DNA of 64,000 nt from Rhizomys pruinosus (GCA_009823505.1 VZQC01005910.1:467998-531997), one strand, 5' to 3'. Shown: positions 33,511 through 44,955, counted from the first letter of the stretch. Program-made: numbers and translations. The notes: generated from the letters alone by a model not told the origin.

Positions 33511-33775
33511 TATGTTGAAACAATACAGATTGGAGGGAACAACAACAGCAGAGGAACTGGGACAGGGAACCAACTGAAACAGTAAAGTTCTCCCAAGGAC
33601 AATAATCCTCTGCTTTGAAAAACTTTGAAAAGACTCAGAAAAAGATACAGGGCATGAATGGCAGGGTGTATGAACTCAGTGGGGTAGGGGGCATGGAAGG
33701 GGAGATGAGTCTAGATTGGACTGAGAAATGATGTATGAAATGAACAAACCTTCAATAAATTTTTTTTTACAAATT
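33185..33775 (+). mobile_element. L1 3' UTR, 5'-truncated
   Basis: 'gagcaacatcaatgttagtc', 'ttctgaaagcaactatactc', 'gactcagaaaaagatacagg', 'gtctagattggactgagaaa', then 'ttcaataaa' and a T/A tail. A perfect (TA)n tract occupies 33473-33507 inside it. Confidence 0.9.
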
Positions 33776-34544
33776 TTTTTAACTTTATTATCTTTGATTA
33801 TGGTTGACACCTTTGTATGGTAATAAATATAATCTGAAATTGAAATAATAGGAATTTTAGAGAAACATGTTATAGAAACCCTACATATAAAAATAAAACT
33901 TGATTTAAAGAAAATGTCTATGAATAACCATTAATAAAGGAAAGGAAACAAAGAAATGACCTAAATATTTCAGTTGAGGTAAACAGTCTAAGAGTTGAGT
34001 TCTCTTGAATGGGAACTAAGCCTTAGACTTAATATGCTCCAGTGATCTGGGAATTAGTGATGGATGCAGGCCAACACTCTTTTAACTCACTGCATAGTAG
34101 TGTTCACTCTCACGAACCTGTGCGGCGATCAGAGAGCAATACATCTCATTGTATCCGCTACACTTCCCAATATGCCTTGCTGTTTATACACACAAAGTAC
34201 TTGATTTGAAACACAGCCAATGAAGAATCTGTGCTTTTGATTCAAACTAGGAAAGAATGAACCCAAATAGAATCTTGATATATTGTCAAAGTGGAATGGA
34301 TCTTTAACCCAGAATGGACTTTGCATGGTGTTTATTATTCATTTACTTGTCTTGTCCCAGTCTTACTGAACAAGAAGCATATACTGCATAGATAATTTAA
34401 GTTCACATCTTTAAATATATCTACTTTTATGTGGATAGAATGCTAGATTATATTACAGATAATACAGATTATATTATGTTATTTTTAATTTTTATTTTTA
34501 TTGAGTGCATTTCATACATTTCTTTTTTAATATAATTTTTGTTA
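33776..34544. other. Unassigned sequence
   Basis: Nothing recognised. Confidence 0.35.
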
Positions 34545-34692
34545 CTAAACCTTTTCCATAGGTCATACATCATTTCTCAATCAAATCTAGAATTGCTTCC
34601 CTTTCCATGTCCTCCATTTCCCCCAAGTCCCTGCACTCTGCCATACATGTCCTGAATCTTTCTCTGAGTCTTTCCAGAGGTATTTTTTTTTT
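34545..34692 (-). mobile_element. L1 3' UTR fragment
   Basis: 'catttctcaatcaaatctag', 'cactctgccatacatgtcct' and 'ctctgagtctttccag' are the reverse of the L1 tail landmarks. Confidence 0.8.
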
Positions 34693-34734
34693 CAGTTCTT
34701 TTGTTGTTGTTCTCTCCAACTTGTATTGCTACAG

Positions 34735-34806
34735 TATATATACATATATATATACATAGTTATATATGTATACATAAATATATATACATACATACATACA
34801 TACACA
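34735..34806. repeat. TA/TACA microsatellite
   Basis: Imperfect TATACATA, ending in perfect CATA units. Confidence 0.9.
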
Positions 34807-34984
34807 TATCACTTGAATTGTAGGATATTTTTTTCCTAAAAGATGTCACGTTTTCCTTAGGAAGGTGCTAGAAAGTTCTTCCTTGGCAATCCCAAACAAC
34901 TATCAATCCTGCACTTTTGCTCCACATGGGGGTCTTTCCCTCCCATGCTCCCCCAAATGAAGTTCAGTAAGCACGTGTCCTATC

Positions 34985-35290
34985 TTGATCCCCCTACACT
35001 GGCCTCCATGATACAGCCCAGGTAGTCCAACAATGGCAGTCTATATTCTGACGAGGCTGACATCCCCTTAGCTGTTTAGTCCACAAGCTGGGTATCTCAG
35101 TAGTCCCCATCTGGCATTGAAGGTTTGAAGGATTCTTGGAGAGACGTGAGTCCTCAGTCCACCTTGGAAAGTTAAAAAGATGTGTCTCATGTCTTTGAGG
35201 AGTGCCAAAAGCAGTGGCAGCCACAGAGTTGATGCACTTGCCAGTAAGAATTGAAGACAGGGCAAACAACAGTACTCTCTCTTTTTTCTT
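34985..35290 (+). mobile_element. Rodent interspersed repeat (as 31.4 kb)
   Basis: 'ggtagtccaacaatggcagt', 'gtttagtccacaagctgggt', 'aggtttgaaggattcttgga' and 'gagtcctcagtccaccttgg' match the same high-copy rodent family. The minus ORFs across it are shadows. Confidence 0.55.
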
Positions 35291-35471
35291 TTTGTCTCTT
35301 TACTAAGATCTCAAGTTCTATGTCTGCAGTGCAGTTTCTCTGGTCTTACTAATTATTTATATCTGGTTGTACTTTCCTTTTGGATGCTTAAGTCCACATA
35401 GTTAGCCCAGATTAACCAAGGTTTTTGTTTTCTCAAGGTCAGTTGAGGATCTGGTCCTCAGGGGTCTCTGG

Positions 35472-36030
35472 GGCCACTTCTGGGAATATATCCTTCAGAG
35501 ATACATGTCCAGCCATGTTATTGCAACTCTCTTCATAATAGCAAAGAGCTGGAACCAACCCAAGTGCCCCTTAACCAACAAATGGATAGAGAAAATATGG
35601 TACATCTATACAATGGAGCTCTATGCAGCAGTAAAAAGAGATGACATCATGAAATTTGCAGGTAAATGGATGGAACTAGAAGATTTTATGCTAAGTGAAG
35701 TAACACAGTCCCAGAAAAACAAAAGATGAATGGTATCTCTCATCTGTGGATGCTAGTACCAAGTACCTAGTTGTAAGACAAACTGAGAAATGTTAATGTT
35801 ATATTCCTCGTGAGCTAAAAACAACTGTGCTCTTGCATTGTGAATCCCTAAACAGGTTTTAGAGCTGACCTAGCACTTATTTTCAGTCCTTAGGTTTTCA
35901 GTACATGATGGAGGTTATGTGTGCATCTTTTAGAGTAATATGGGATTAAAATGGAAAGATGCAAATCAAGAAATATGATATGGAAATAACATACAGTTTG
36001 TTTCCAAAGGATACAATTTTAATATATGTG
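35472..36030 (+). mobile_element. L1, 5'-truncated: ORF2 C-terminus plus 3' UTR
   Basis: Plus frame reads the extreme ORF2 C-terminus: 'ATLFIIAKSWNQPKCPLTNK', then 'WIEKIWYIYTMELYAAVKR', then 'FAGKWMELEDFMLSEVTQ', then KNKR-stop, intact for about 74 codons. The early 3' UTR follows ('ctagttgtaagacaaactga') and is cut short near 36030 without the usual tail. Confidence 0.92.
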
Positions 36031-36371
36031 CAATGTAATAGGCTTGTGCAACTTAGCCTTTCTGGGTGCTTAATGACCATACTTAATGCCCATACCAATT
36101 AGGACAAGGGACCTAAGGGACAACTTTGTTCCTTGCCCTCAGAGGTCAACTAAGTCTTAGGGTATTATGCATGGAGGCATCTCTTGAAATGTCCTGCAAA
36201 TGTGGGTCACCAGTCTTCCTGTGCAGGGAGGTCTTGGAGATCCACTAATAGGACTTCAGCCAGTGTCCAGTCTATAAAGAGAAGTCTGCTCGTGCTTCAG
36301 AAAATGAAGCCTGGTCTAGCAAGACCTGATTTTGTCCTCGAGTGATGGTACTGGTAAATGAAATGCTGAAA
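36031..36371. other. Unassigned sequence
   Basis: Nothing recognised. Confidence 0.35.
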
Positions 36372-36715
36372 GGAGCAAGGCACTCCCCCCTTCCCCCATA
36401 CAACAATTCTTAATCAAATTTAGACTCAGTCCCCCATCCACGCCCTCCCCTTACGACCCTCCCACCCTCTGCCAGAGCTCATGGATTCTGTCATACATGT
36501 TAAGTCCTGTCTTGCATCTTTTTCTCAGTCTTTTATAACCTTTTTTGATGCACAAGTTTATCGTTTGGGTCAGTTTTTTTTGAATAAGTTTTTCTCTCTT
36601 TTTTTGTTCCCTTTAATTTTATGTTATTCCAAAATATGCATATATACACTCTACACATAAATGTGTTTAGGAATTAACATATAGTTTTTCTCAGAATTTG
36701 TAATTTTGATTTATG
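36372..36715 (-). mobile_element. L1 3' UTR, reverse
   Basis: 'cagagctcatggattctgtc', 'cttgcatctttttctcagtc', 'tccaaaatatgcatata' are the reverse complement of 18.85-19.1 kb, so it is the same subfamily as the forward copy there. Confidence 0.92.
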
Positions 36716-37485
36716 TTCATTTTTAACACATACAAAACAAATAAGGGTTTATAGAGAGAGAGACAGCGAAGCCTGTAACCCAAGATGTTTTTGGAGTTGC
36801 CAGCTATCTTCATGGTAACAAATAACTTCAAAAGAACACTTTTTTTTTCCAAAATAAAAACAAGTATTAGGGCTTTTTTTCCCATTTTATTCTAAAGCAC
36901 AGAGGTAATGAATCTTTTATAGAGAAGACAACAAAGAGAAGAAAAGACAACAGGGTAAAGGAAGATGTCCCCTAGGTCTTATAGCGTGTGGCTAATCCTC
37001 ATTGCCACTAGGAGACTGAGCTTAGCACATCCCGGACATAAATACGACAAGTTTGCTTAGGGTACAGGGATTCGTCTGCTGAAATCGAGGTTTTTAAAAT
37101 GCATTGGTATGAGGAGAGGAATTTTGCACCCAGAACTCATTATGGATGTCCACTAAAATCTCACTTGAAATGTGAATCATAAAGAGAAACAGAAGTTACA
37201 TTCCACTGAAGGCAGGAAACAATTGCATAAGCAAGTTCCTTCAGCAAATGGAAATACAATGATGTTGACAAATTGTCATTGGCTTGAAAATCTGTCAATA
37301 GCTTGTTGTTGGGGGGGGTTCTTTCTACCATCTTAGTAAAGTGTGAGTGTGATATGCAAAATTCAACAGAACACTGATGTAAAAGACCTAATTTTGATTG
37401 AAACCTACTACAGTTGCATGTTTATGCCACATTTCTAGATAACTTAAAAACTTCATAAGAGGAGTTATTTTAAAGACATTGGATG
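36716..37485. other. Unassigned sequence
   Basis: Nothing recognised. Confidence 0.35.
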
Positions 37486-37550
37486 GGGGGCAGCTCAGAG
37501 GTAGAGCACTTGCCTAGAACTATATTTATACCACAATTGAAAATAATAAA
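37486..37550 (+). mobile_element. ID SINE
   Basis: 'gggcagctcagaggtagagc' and 'acttgcctagaac' followed by an A-rich tail; partly deleted. Confidence 0.8.
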
Positions 37551-37656
37551 AGTAGAAAGGCATGGAAAGGGAGAAAAGGACAAATTACAGACTTTAGGAC
37601 TGTTAATTGTTTTGTACTATTTAGTTTCATACACATTTTCAAATAGAAATAGTTAT

Positions 37657-37820
37657 GCCAGGCGTGGTGGTGCATGCTTTTAATTCTAGCACTCGGGAGG
37701 CAGAGGTAGGCAGATTTTTGTGAGTTCAAGACCAGTCTGGTCTACAGAGTGAGTTCCAGGACAGCTGGGGCTACAGGAAGACCCTGTCTCGAAAAGACCA
37801 AAAAAAAAAAAGAAAGAAAG
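37657..37820 (+). mobile_element. B1 SINE, full length
   Basis: Starts GCCAGGCGTGGTGGTGCATG and ends 'ctgtctcgaaaagacc' plus an A/GAAA tail. Confidence 0.96.
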
Positions 37821-38096
37821 AATTATATGAGCAGTTATATACTCAAAGCCAATAGAAGGAAAAAAATTAAAAATATTTCTTAAAAGCTACAACCAATTGT
37901 AACTACAAAAAAATTAAAAAAGGCAAGTCACATGCATGAGGATTGGTGCTGCTCACATGAGCTGAAGGAAAACTCAAAGACTTCTTTCTAAGATAATAAG
38001 ATCAAGAACAAGACAAGGGTGTCCACTCTCTCTTCTTCAATTAAATATAGTATGTGGAGTCTTATAGCAGTAAGATAAAAGAAACAAAAGAAACAG

Positions 38097-38330
38097 GGCT
38101 GGAGAGATGGCTCAGCGTTTAAGAGCACTGGCTGTTCATTCAGAAGACCAGGCTTCAATTCCCAGCACTCATATGGTGGCTAACAACTCTATGTAACTGA
38201 CATCCTCTTCTGTTCTCTGTAGGCACTGCATGACAGGGTGCACTTACATGCATGTAGACATAACACATGTACAAATAAAATAAAATAAAGTAAAATAAAA
38301 TAAAGTAAAAAGTAAAATAGAAAGACAAAT
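38097..38330 (+). mobile_element. B2/B3-family SINE
   Basis: 'gggctggagagatggctcag', 'ggcttcaattcccagcactc', 'gacatcctcttctgttctct' and a long AAAATA tail. Confidence 0.93.
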
Positions 38331-38395
38331 AGCAAAACAACATCCTGCTTAGAGGGCAGACAACAGAACATTTGACTACAGTGATCATAGCAGAG

Positions 38396-38695
38396 AGGTT
38401 TGGATCTAGAATGTTCTGCAAAGGCTTATGCTTATTTTGAAGGTTGTATAGCCTTTAGTATGGGAGCTTGACTGGTGGAAATAAACCACTGCTGGGTGCC
38501 TTTAAAGTGAATTCCGGCTTCTGGCGCCAGCCTCTTTCTTGGCTTCCTGTGTGTTAGAACAGGCAGCTGATTCATGCTCAGATGGGCACAGATGCTCTTT
38601 TGTCCCCCACCATAATGGACTAAAATCCCTCTGCAATCACAATACAAAATAACCTTTTTCCCCACAGAAGCTGTCACTGTCAGTTACTTTGTTCC
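38396..38695 (-). mobile_element. Rodent interspersed repeat (family uncertain)
   Basis: Read on minus: 'ggttattttgtattgtgatt', 'agtccattatggtgggggac', 'tcagctgcctgtt' and related text resemble a frequent rodent repeat. The minus ORF across it is not a gene. Confidence 0.45.
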
Positions 38696-38730
38696 CACTG
38701 TATTGTCCAAGTACATAGGAGCATAAGATT

Positions 38731-38936
38731 GACCAGGCTGATGGAGTGGGGAGACATGGTTCCCTTGTTCAAAGCACTGGGCACTCTTTCACAGGGCCTG
38801 GTTTGGGTTCCCAGCACCCACATGGTGGCTAACAACCATCTATAACCAGTTACAGGGGATCTGATGTGCTTTTTCTGGCCTCCTATGGCATTGCATACAC
38901 AGGTGTGCTTACATCCAGGCAAAACAGACATATGAA

Positions 38937-38981
<45 letters not shown>

Positions 38982-38990
38982 ATAGATAAG
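38731..38990 (+). mobile_element. B2/B3-family SINE with (AAAT)n tail
   Basis: 'ggtttgggttcccagcaccc', 'acatggtggctaacaaccat', 'catccaggcaaaacagacat', then about 12 AAAT units (38934-38985). Confidence 0.9.
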
Positions 38991-38993
38991 CTT

Positions 38994-38995
<2 letters not shown>

Positions 38996-39046
<51 letters not shown>
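38996..39046. repeat. (GA)n microsatellite
   Basis: Perfect GA tract next to the (AAAT)n tail of the preceding SINE. Confidence 0.97.
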
Positions 39047-39049
<3 letters not shown>

Positions 39050-39246
39050 GAATAATAATTTCATAATTGGTATTGGATCCAGTGATGTCCTAACATAACC
39101 TTCCCTTCCTGAGGAATTCTATCACCAATTTCGAATTGAAATTGAACCAGAACAATGTCATGTCATAGTCATATGCTTATTTGGTGCTTTACCTGTAAGT
39201 TGGTTGCCAAAATTCTCAAATGGTGTTGATGTTACAAAGGGATTTT

Positions 39247-39435
39247 TGTGTGGGTATGTGTATTTGTGTATGTGCGTATGTGCATGTGAATGTATGTATG
39301 TGTATATGTATGTCTGTGTATGGTTGTATGTATGTATGAATGCATTTGTATACATTTGTGGATATGTGTATATGTATATGTGTTTATGTGTGTGTGTGTG
39401 TTGTGTGTGTCTGTGTGTGGTGTGTGTGTTTCATT
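39247..39435. repeat. TG-rich microsatellite
   Basis: TGTATG/TGTG variants; source of the spurious Cys/Val/Tyr-rich ORF here. Confidence 0.93.
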
Positions 39436-39449
39436 GGTTTATGTTGTTA

Positions 39450-39530
39450 TTGATCAGTCCTGAGGATTGAGTTTAGGGAGTAATGTAGCCAAGGTTAGAG
39501 CTTCCCCCCTGAGCTACAGCTCCAGTCTGA
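39450..39530 (-). mobile_element. ID/B4 head, reverse
   Basis: 'tcagtcctgaggattgagtt' and 'cccccctgagctacagctcc' are the reverse of an ID-type head; with the TG tract to the left this may be a degraded B4. Confidence 0.55.
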
Positions 39531-39746
39531 TTTACTTTTAGATCTGAGAATTTATTTATTTGAATGGCACCTTATTTTTAACAGATGAATGTGAACATCA
39601 AGACTGTATACAGGATGAAGTCCCACATGAGGGCACTCTTCAAGGGAGGAATATTCTGTTGCCAGTGTTGCCTTAAAGCGTGTAGGTCTCTGGAGTCACA
39701 GGGGAAGTTTTCTATACCTCTTGTAGATTAAGATTGAACTATAACA

Positions 39747-40037
39747 GGCAACTGGTTTCAGGGATCTATCAATTCAAAAATTAACATTGAATTCTGTTCC
39801 TTGGGAGGACAGTGTTTTTCAATATTTGAACCAAAACAATTGTCCAGAATACTAGAGAAGGTAGAGTGGTCATCAGTAGTCCATCAAACAGTTTCCAGCC
39901 TAAATACAACCCCCAAACTTTTCTTAGAAGATTCATTTATGCTTAAATCTTGTTCCAAAGACCCCAGAGTTTTGACAAAAAAAGTTTTATATGCCAAGTA
40001 TCATCAAGGAAACACAATTATTACTAAAATTGAATGA
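39747..40037 (+). CDS. Uncharacterised plus ORF, doubtful
   Basis: An open frame of about 96 codons reading for example 'EPKQLSRILEKVEWSSVVH' and 'KDPRVLTKKVLYAKYHQG', ending at a TGA. No repeat overlap and no family recognised. A fair acceptor (TTATTTTTAACAG) at 39584 lies upstream but is separated by stops in all frames. Chance or an old processed pseudogene are the likelier explanations. Confidence 0.15.
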   Translation, partial: GNWFQGSINSKINIEFCSLGGQCFSIFEPKQLSRILEKVEWSSVVHQTVSSLNTTPKLFLEDSFMLKSCSKDPRVLTKKVLYAKYHQGNTIITKIE

Positions 40038-40302
40038 GGTACTATTAAATGTTTTCATTTCAATTTGAAAATGTAAGATGAAGGATTTAATATGAACTCA
40101 GTCAGTTTCAACTGGATCTCCGTGTGTTAGAGCTCCTGGTATGAAGACATCCCTAATAGAACTCCTCCAAAAACAAGTGGAGTATTATGGAGAGTCCAGG
40201 TAGACTTGCTCTACAACGACTTGATTATATTTATATGTTTTCTTGCAAACTCCAGTGGTATTTCTCAAATTTTTTAGGTGTCAGCATATGGTTTCAATTT
40301 CT

Positions 40303-40452
40303 CTAAAATATATAGCATAGCTTGTTCTCAGAGAAAATGATGCCAAACAGAACTTGTAAATGTATCTTGAGGTAAAGCTTAACATCCCGTCCTTTTCTAT
40401 AAGCCTCCTCGGCCAATGCCTGCATAACAGCCTCAGATGGAAAATCACACCA
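40303..40452 (-). CDS. Candidate minus exon
   Basis: Minus frame open for 49 codons before TAG at 40303: it reads 'DFPSEAVMQALAEEAYRKGR' then 'DVKLYLKIHLQVLFGIIFS'. The amphipathic, Ala/Glu/Lys-rich start is strikingly protein-like, and acceptor-like CATCTGAG or GTTATGCAG sites lie in it. There is no strong donor (GTTCTG or GTTAAG only), so it may be a terminal exon, a pseudogene scrap or chance. Confidence 0.2.
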   Translation of the reverse strand, partial: WCDFPSEAVMQALAEEAYRKGRDVKLYLKIHLQVLFGIIFSENKLCYIF

Positions 40453-41016
40453 TTACCCGAATGAAGTTTTCTCAACTGCAAAAGGAAACAGGTTTCCCTT
40501 TCTTAATTCACACCAAGGTCTACTGCAACACAACTTCACATGTCAAAATTACACACGCTGGCCCATACTCTGCCAGAATTTTAAATATGAAAGTGTTGAC
40601 ATTTAACTCCTTGAAATAATGGCCTTTATGTCCAGTTTTGTGGCAAATGAGCTGATAGAAATCATGCTGTGAATGTTTGAAAAACAGGACGCTTTTTTTA
40701 GGATAAGAATTTTTATCATAATTATAAAAAACCCTTGGTATACTATTGCTTTTAAAATAGAAATATTTATTTATCTTTAAAAATGTAAAGTTTCATAGGT
40801 AGTCTCCTTATGGTATTGTAGTTGTCATGGTAACAAGGCTAAACATCTTAGAAATCATATTTAAAATGGAAATTTTTTTTAATATTGCACTTGACTTCTG
40901 GTAAAAACATTTCACTTTTCCATATTTCCTTTACATTAAATATATTTACAGAATTATTTATCATATTTAATATTCATGACTTTTTTCTGTTTAATCAGTG
41001 CTTACATCTGTGTGCA

Positions 41017-41054
<38 letters not shown>

Positions 41055-41854
41055 GTGAATGACTCTGTTTTTAGAAAAATAAAACTCTAGAATGTAAATT
41101 TAGAGCTGCATTTGATATCTGTGTGTTTTGTCAACATAACCCACATTGGAACAGCATGTGTACAATTTTATGACTCCTAATTTGCTGTAGTCATTTTTTC
41201 AAGTTGTAAATACACAAGGAACACAGACCCAATTTGTTTCATCAGTTTCATACTAGAGTATATTGTGTCCCTGTATGAACTGTATCAAAAAAAAAAGAAC
41301 CCTGTGGGTGAAAATTCAATATGGTTCACATAGGGAAAATGTGAACTCTTTATATTTATGTGAAGAAGATGACAATATAGGTGTGAAAAAATTAAGATTT
41401 TTATCTCTAAAGTTAAGTTTGAAATGATTATCTGGCAACCATAAACTATCTGGTAGTCCATTAAACATTATCCCCTAAATTGTTCAAGATTTATATGGCT
41501 GGCTGCCTTCAGACTATGACTGTTTTGTCTCATACCAATGGTGTTTATAAAATATGGAGATAGAGACAGACTAAATAGAACCAGACAGCACAGTGCTTCA
41601 GCCAGGGCAGCACCCGTTCAGGGGATTCCCTTCAGCAATCCAGGGAATTTCTTTTCTTTAATACCACCAAAAAATGCCTGTTACTTTTATTCACATGTAC
41701 TGTGCTCTGATTTTTTTTAAAGTAAAGGAGATAGTATGTAGACAGGTATTTTTTATAAACTACAGGAAAGTCAAGAAAATAAAATTAAAGCATCAATAAA
41801 TCCATACACTGATTTTTATGAGAACAGATATATATGTTCTTGTTCATTTTTTTA

Positions 41855-42083
41855 ATATTTTACTTATTGTTATTTTTATTTTATGTATATGAGTGTATTA
41901 CCTACATGCATGTAAGTACACCCATGTTGTACAATGCCCATGGAGGTCAGAAGAAGGTGTCAGATTCCCCATAGAATTGGAGTTACAGATGGTTGTAAGG
42001 TGCCAGGCGAGTGCTAGGAAAAGAACTTGCTTCCTCTGGAAGAGCAGCCAGTGCTCTAACCACTGAGCCTTCTCTCTAGGCCT
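41855..42083 (-). mobile_element. B2/B3-family SINE
   Basis: Reverse orientation with 'gattccccatagaattggag' and 'actgagccttctctctaggc'. TGTTCATTT flanks both ends as a probable target duplication. Confidence 0.9.
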
Positions 42084-42239
42084 CCTGTTCATTTGTACGG
42101 GAATTGGAGTGGTTCCTTTCTATCTTTTGTTAATGTAAAAAAGCAAATCGGGGGGAGCATCTCTCTTGTTAGTAAATACTTTTCATTTTTATTTTTAAAT
42201 TGCATGTCTAGACAATTACATATATTTCTGGGTCATGAG

Positions 42240-42283
42240 ATCATATACATATATATGTATATATCCATATATATACATATATA
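42240..42283. repeat. TATACATA low-complexity tract
   Basis: Short palindromic ATATATGTATAT units. Confidence 0.8.
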
Positions 42284-42467
42284 GTTGTTGGATTTATTGG
42301 TTATTATCCATTTTGTAATGGTTTTTCTTAGTTTTCAAAACTCAATAAAAAGAATAATTTAGTGAATTCTCACTCTGTGATCCATGCCACCGTCTTTCTT
42401 TACTACTTATGTCTTTCATCTAAAGATTTGCAACCTACAGCCTGGGGTAGGGCTGTGCAGTTTCTTT

Positions 42468-42605
42468 TCTTTTTTTGTCTTTTTGAGATGGGGTCTCCCT
42501 TTAGTCCCAGCTGTCCTGGAACTCACTCTGTAGACCAGGCTGGCCTTGAACTCACAAAGATCTGTCTGCCTCTGCCTCCCAAGTGCTAGGATTAAAGGCA
42601 TGCAC
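42468..42605 (-). mobile_element. B1 SINE, full length
   Basis: Perfect 15-bp target duplication CTGTGCAGTTTCTTT (42453-42467, 42606-42620); body 'gagatggggtctccctttag' to 'attaaaggcatgcac'. Confidence 0.97.
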
Positions 42606-42700
42606 CTGTGCAGTTTCTTTAAAGACATTGCTTATCTATCTGCTTTTATATTGTCTATGGTTGTTTTAAGTTGCAATAGCTGAATTGAGTGGTTGGAAAC

Positions 42701-42702
<2 letters not shown>

Positions 42703-42743
<41 letters not shown>
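42703..42743. repeat. (CA)n microsatellite
   Basis: Perfect CA tract. Confidence 0.97.
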
Positions 42744-42746
<3 letters not shown>

Positions 42747-43620
42747 TATGTTATTATGAAAAATTCCTATTGGATTTTAATCTAAAAAGTATTCTAGTGT
42801 CTTTCTGTGATGATGAACTTGTTCTATGTTGGTCCTTTCTAATCTGATATCTATTGACTATCCACAGCTATAGGACACATGTAGCTGATATCTCTGAGGA
42901 ACTTCTAATCTTATGCAAGTTTGATTAATTTAGTTTTGGAATTTAGATTGTCATGCATGGCCAGTGGTCACTGTATCATGGAACGTAGCTGTAATGTTTC
43001 TTGTTTGTAGCAGTCTAATGCCTGGCTCTTAATAATGTCCTGTGTGACTGTTTCTGGAGGGTTTGCTATACGGTGGCTAATGATTTAGCAGCTGACACTT
43101 CCAATCATTTTCACTATTACATTAAATTTCTACTGACCTAGCAATATACTGCAAAGTTTAAGAGTTCTTATTTAGTAAGTAAATGTAGTTTAAAAGAGTC
43201 ACAAGAAAAATTTAAACAAATCACATTTTTCAACAGAAAATAAGAAAGTCATATTTGCAAAATTTTGTCAACTTTTACTTCTGTTGTCCTTATTCAGTTA
43301 TTTGAATAACTCTGTCACACAGAAAGACTGGAGATCTCTGAGTTTCTCACAAAATAATAAACCATACATATGCAAAAATGCTTAGCAATTCCCTTTCTTA
43401 AATAATTCTGATACTTTTATAAGAAAAAATCCTATTGTGAGATTCAGTGATGAATAGGACTTGTTAGGAGGGGCTGTGAGCGTCCTGTGGATAAGTGTTC
43501 TGGCTTCACCAGCCAGGGATGCACAGGAAGGACAATGACCCTGAGAACTTTAAAGTACTGGAGCTGTTCTGTTGAAAAAGGGATGGAAATTAAAAGAAAG
43601 AAGGAACGAAACAAGAGGAA
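42744..43620. other. Unassigned sequence
   Basis: Nothing recognised. Confidence 0.35.
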
Positions 43621-43629
43621 AGGAAGGAA

Positions 43630-43688
43630 GGGGGAGGGAGGGAGGGAGGGAGGGAGGGAGGGAGGGAGGGAGGGAGGGAGGGAGGGAG
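43630..43688. repeat. (GGGA)n microsatellite
   Basis: About 14 perfect GGGA units preceded by GGAA variants; purine-only on plus. The Gly/Arg/Glu ORFs here are repeat artefacts. Confidence 0.97.
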
Positions 43689-44098
43689 AAAAACAGGCTG
43701 GCTGTTCAGCTCAGGGATCCTCCTGCCTCTGTCCACTCTCCCAGCACAGGTTTACAAGTGTACACCATCCCACCAAACTTTTTATATAGGTGCTAGGGTA
43801 GAACTCAGCTCTTCATGACAAGAAGTTTACTAATGGTACCATCTTAGCAGCTACTAATTTTTCTCATTTGTTAAAACCTCAGAGCACTTTTGAAAATCCT
43901 AAATTTAACAGTAGGCCCTGGTTTCCCATGAAAGAAAATCAGTAATAAACATCCTTAAATATGAGCTGGTTTTTTTGGTGATCAGATCTTCTGACCAACA
44001 CTAAAGAGATGCCTCCTTCTTCAAATTCTTCCATTATTAAAAATGTATTCCACTGGGATGGAATTAAATACAGCCTTTATAATATAAATATTAAATGG
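43689..44098. other. Unassigned sequence, possibly with an old SINE
   Basis: 'cagctcagggatcctcctgc' to 43790 might be a decayed reverse B1; the rest is unassigned. Confidence 0.3.
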
Positions 44099-44099
44099 A

Positions 44100-44322
44100 T
44101 TTTGTTTATTATTTTTATTTAATATGCTTGAGTGCATTGTCTGTATGTGTGTAAGGTCACCCGTGTTGTGCAACGCCCTCTGAGGTCAGAAGAGGGCATT
44201 TGGATCCCCTGGAATGGGAGTTATTAATGGTTGGTAGCTGCCATGTCAGTGCTGGGAATTGAACCCAGGTCTTTTGCAAGAGCAGCCAGTGCTCTTAACT
44301 GCTGAGCCATCTTTCCAGCCCA
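44100..44322 (-). mobile_element. B2/B3-family SINE
   Basis: Reverse orientation: 'ggatcccctggaatgggagt', 'gggaattgaacccaggtctt', 'gctgagccatctttccagcc'. Confidence 0.95.
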
Positions 44323-44950
44323 TATAATACAAATATTTAAAATTCAGATAATCAGATAAATTTAATGAATTATGATGGATTTTAATTATTTCATAATTTT
44401 ATGATTGTAGACTACAGAGCTGGTAAGAAGAAAGTGGTTTTGTTTGGGGTTGCTCAGATAAGGGTGTAGAAATTAGAAAAAGTGTTTATTAAGACCAAGT
44501 CTACTGCATAGCTGAGCTCTTCTCTGTAGGTAGGAGAATGTGTAGAGAGGTCTTTGGTCTCATTCAATACTATAGACAGATTTACCATGTGGAAGGAGGG
44601 GTGAGCAGTAGAGAAGTTCCTGACCCAGGAACATCCCAGGGACACTAACTAATTTGACTGATCCTTGTCTCAGTTAACAGCTCATATGGCCATGCTTGGT
44701 AGGATCCTATTTGGCTTTAGTTGAGGTATAAGTGAACTTCTAGAAAATCACTTTCCCCAACTTGCTGCACACAGAAAACACTTCCTAATCATGAGCTCTC
44801 TGTTCTGAATGCTCTCTGTTGAGTTAGAGTGATAAATTTGGCACAAGACCTGGCTCAAACTCATATTCCATCCATACAGTTGTTCCATCTCTCATGTGCA
44901 ATTCATTTGGTGATAACATCTCCTTGAGTTCTTCAAGGGGAACAATTCTG
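44323..44950. other. Unassigned sequence
   Basis: Nothing recognised with confidence. Confidence 0.35.
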
Positions 44951-44955
44951 AAGGG

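Larger units (their letters stand above)
39531..41850. other. Longer repeat-poor block
   Basis: No SINE or L1 recognised over about 2.3 kb; holds a perfect (TA)n at 41022-41052. Two protein-like open frames occur: plus from about 39747 to 40037, and minus 40303-40452. Confidence 0.4.

Noticed and set aside
34994..35269. 91-residue minus ORF as an exon
   Set aside because: The region is a high-copy rodent interspersed repeat in the opposite orientation.
35505..35729. 74-residue plus ORF as a gene
   Set aside because: It is the C-terminus of L1 ORF2, confirmed by the L1 3' UTR that follows.
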